A stretch of 7,233 bases of DNA from Clostridiales bacterium UBA8960 (GTDB lineage: Bacteria; Bacillota; Clostridia; Peptostreptococcales; Acidaminobacteraceae), in assembly GCA_003482695.1 (NCBI GenBank), contig DMYC01000189.1, positions 1 through 7,233 of the forward strand, given 5' to 3'. Positions 5,864-7,233 of this stretch are shown here, in pieces. Both the position numbers and the translations under genes were made by a program. Position 1 is the first letter of the stretch. Every line of letters starts with the position of its first letter. The notes under the pieces were generated by a model that searched no databases, had not been told where the DNA came from, and saw nothing but the letters and a program-made list of their open reading frames with translations.

Positions 5864-6892
5864 ATGAAAATTAGAGGTTATTTGACTAAAACGCTAAACG
5901 GCATGGCTCTTGGATTATTTTCATCGTTGATAATCGGTTTGATTTTAAAACAAATTGGGGAACTCGCAGGAATAACCATGTTGGCGAACTTCGGAAAGTT
6001 TGCTCAGGTTATGATGGGACCAGCAATCGGAGCCGCGGTTGCTTATAGTGTCAAAGCGTCGCCGCTTGGTATTTTTGCTTCCGTCGTAGCAGGGGTTATT
6101 GGCGCAGGAAGCATCAAATTTTTGGAAACAGGACAAATGATGATCACCATAGGCGAACCGATGGGCGCATTTGTTTCATCTCTTGTGGCTGCAGAATTTT
6201 CGAAGCTTATATCAGGCAAGACAAAAGTGGACATCGTACTTGTTCCGGCAGCGACGATCATCGTCGGTGGTCTGGTGGGTGTAACGCTGAGTCCTGTTAT
6301 CGCAGGCCTTATGAAAGCGCTCGGACAAGTCATCAATACAGCAACAGAACTGCAGCCAATTCCAATGGGCATTATCGTCTCCGTCATCATGGGCATGGTG
6401 CTCACATTGCCGATCAGTAGTGCCGCACTTGCGATTTCACTTGGGCTGACAGGTATTGCCGGAGGGGCATCGCTTATTGGATGTTGTTCGAACATGATTG
6501 GGTTTGCAGCTTCAAGCTTCAGAGAAAATGGGGTAGGAGGTGCAATCGCCCAAGGGCTCGGAACGTCCATGCTTCAGGTGCCAAATATAATCAAGAACCC
6601 TAAGATTTGGATTCCACCCATCGTGGCGAGCGCCATACTTGGCCCAGTCAGCACAGCCGTGCTTCGTATGGAGAGCAACAGCGTCGGTGCAGGTATGGGC
6701 ACAAGCGGGCTTGTGGGTCAATTTGGTGCATATGCAGAAATGGCTGACAAAGTCGGCACAGGCACATTTTTGATTATGATATTTGTGATGCATTTTGTTT
6801 TGCCTGCAGTCATCTCATTGGCTGTTAGCGAATGGATGAGAAAGAAAAACTGGATCAAGTTTGGCGACATGAAACTTGAGAGCAATCATTAA
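5864..6892 (+). CDS. pfoR: PfoR-like membrane protein (PTS_EIIC_2 family)
   Basis: Very hydrophobic polytopic membrane protein of 342 residues, about 8-10 membrane segments. It matches the PfoR/PTS_EIIC_2 family, named after the Clostridium perfringens perfringolysin O regulator and annotated elsewhere as a PTS IIC subunit. Visible family-type features are the Gly-rich N-terminal helices (about 12-82), GEPMGAF (97-103), a LPISSAALA motif (182-190), a second Gly-rich stretch with GCCSNMIG (206-213), IWIPPIVA (248-255) and NSVGAGMGTSG (272-282). The end is a basic-capped helix (about 302-323). No IIA or IIB phosphorylation domains are fused or nearby, so classic sugar phosphotransfer is doubtful. 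A transporter for a small molecule fits better. GAGGGG seven bases before ATG supports the start. It stands alone between two terminators, next to niaR, which makes a role in niacin or a related metabolite conceivable but unproven. Confidence 0.8.
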   Translation: MKIRGYLTKTLNGMALGLFSSLIIGLILKQIGELAGITMLANFGKFAQVMMGPAIGAAVAYSVKASPLGIFASVVAGVIGAGSIKFLETGQMMITIGEPMGAFVSSLVAAEFSKLISGKTKVDIVLVPAATIIVGGLVGVTLSPVIAGLMKALGQVINTATELQPIPMGIIVSVIMGMVLTLPISSAALAISLGLTGIAGGASLIGCCSNMIGFAASSFRENGVGGAIAQGLGTSMLQVPNIIKNPKIWIPPIVASAILGPVSTAVLRMESNSVGAGMGTSGLVGQFGAYAEMADKVGTGTFLIMIFVMHFVLPAVISLAVSEWMRKKNWIKFGDMKLESNH

Positions 6893-6913
6893 TAGATAAA
6901 GAGCCAAATAAAA

Positions 6914-6952
6914 AGCATTTTCAGCCAACTTGACTGAAAATGCTATTTTTTT
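6914..6952. terminator. Bidirectional terminator shared by convergent genes
   Basis: AGCATTTTCAG (6914-6924) and CTGAAAATGCT (6934-6944) form a perfect 11-bp stem with a 9-base loop. T7 follows to the right (6946-6952), ending the PfoR-like transcript. On the minus strand the stem is followed by TTTTATTT, ending the four-cysteine protein transcript. The stop codon of that minus-strand gene (6943-6945) overlaps the base of the stem. Confidence 0.93.
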
Positions 6953-7116
6953 ACGGATCCTTTTTCTTCGAAACCATTACAAGGTGCACCTGATGATTGG
7001 TAGACAACATCAGAAGGCATTATTTTTGATTTGAAACCAAATTTTCTGCAGCCCATGGGGTTATTTGGATCCCATGTGACATAATAGTTTTTACATTTTC
7101 GACAATCGATTTTCAT
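6943..7116 (-). CDS. Small conserved four-cysteine (zinc-ribbon-like) protein
   Basis: A 57-residue protein beginning MKIDCRKCKNYYVTWDP. Four cysteines are arranged as CxxC (C5, C8), C23 and C46, which suits one small zinc-binding knuckle. I recognise this as a common stand-alone small protein of Clostridia and some other bacteria, with conserved Y-V-T-W, GCR-x-F-x-F-K-S and QSSG-x-PC stretches. From memory, database copies are often misnamed uracil-DNA glycosylase, although the chain is far too short for that enzyme. No biochemical role is known to me. GAAGGA lies seven bases before ATG, and a near-consensus promoter stands about 55 bases upstream, so this is a real single-gene unit despite its size. 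The last codon region runs into the shared terminator. It is probably cytoplasmic, with no signal peptide or membrane helix. Confidence 0.85.
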   Translation of the reverse strand: MKIDCRKCKNYYVTWDPNNPMGCRKFGFKSKIMPSDVVYQSSGAPCNGFEEKGSVKK

Positions 7117-7169
7117 ATTGATTCCTTCTTTTCATTTCGTGAGGGTTAATCAGCGCCTTAGCATATTAA

Positions 7170-7198
7170 ATTATACCGTTTATGGTCAGTGGATACAA
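7170..7198 (-). promoter_or_regulatory. Sigma-A promoter for the four-cysteine protein gene
   Basis: The minus strand has TTGTAT (7193-7198), a 17-base spacer and a perfect TATAAT (7170-7175). Transcription would start near 7163, giving a leader of about 45 bases to the ATG at 7116. Confidence 0.82.
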
Positions 7199-7233
7199 CT
7201 TGTGAGAAGGTGAAATATAAAAAAAAATGTGCT

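Noticed and set aside
6043..6570. Open frame of 175 codons on the minus strand
   Set aside because: It is antisense to the PfoR-like gene, has no ribosome site or recognisable domain, and is explained by the composition of the hydrophobic gene on the plus strand.
5864..6892. Assignment as a true sugar PTS IIC component
   Set aside because: No IIA, IIB or sugar-metabolism genes are adjacent and the sequence fits the PfoR branch better.
7219..7233. ATG at 7227 after an A-rich run as the start of a rightward gene
   Set aside because: GAAGGTGA is too far upstream for normal spacing and only two codons are visible before the window ends.
1..7233. CRISPR array, tRNA, rRNA, insertion sequence or phage genes
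   Set aside because: No regularly spaced repeats, cloverleaf, transposase or phage protein was seen. The three repeats in the surface protein are diverged protein domains.

Overview
The window looks like chromosome of a low-to-mid GC Firmicute, most likely a clostridial lineage. This rests on strong AGGAGG-type ribosome binding sites, sigma-A promoters, U-tract terminators, a NiaR-type niacin regulator, a PfoR-like membrane protein and a clostridial-style small four-cysteine protein. The genus cannot be fixed from the sequence; a Fusibacter-like organism is only a guess.

Left half (1-4350, minus strand): a two-gene surface module. Reading leftwards, a sigma-A promoter (4323-4350) is followed by a GEMM-I (c-di-GMP-I type) riboswitch (about 4171-4272). 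Next come a secreted protein with three CnaB/SpaA-like domains (2088-4106), a short stem-loop with an imperfect U tract (2050-2077), and a membrane-tethered subtilisin-family protease (74-2032). The second-messenger riboswitch probably sets production of the surface protein and, through readthrough, of the protease. The arrangement recalls the c-di-GMP riboswitch control of adhesins and a secreted protease in Clostridioides difficile, but the protein families differ.

Middle (4107-4528): this 422-base divergent intergenic region holds the riboswitch leader, both divergent promoters and the gntR leader. I see no protein gene in it.

Right half (4395-7233): a near-consensus promoter (4395-4423) drives a GntR/FCD regulator (4529-5227) and a NiaR-like 3H-domain repressor (5249-5758), 21 bases apart and closed by a clear terminator (5769-5792). 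A 71-base gap carrying two short inverted repeats precedes a PfoR-like polytopic membrane protein (5864-6892). A bidirectional terminator (6914-6952) separates it from a convergent 57-residue four-cysteine protein (6943-7116, minus) with its own promoter (7170-7198). The last 35 bases (7199-7233) hold only an A-rich stretch with no supportable gene.

The most noteworthy content is the riboswitch-controlled surface protein and protease pair. The aptamer appears to have A rather than G at the ligand-discriminating position, and its P3 arm could pair with the Shine-Dalgarno region.
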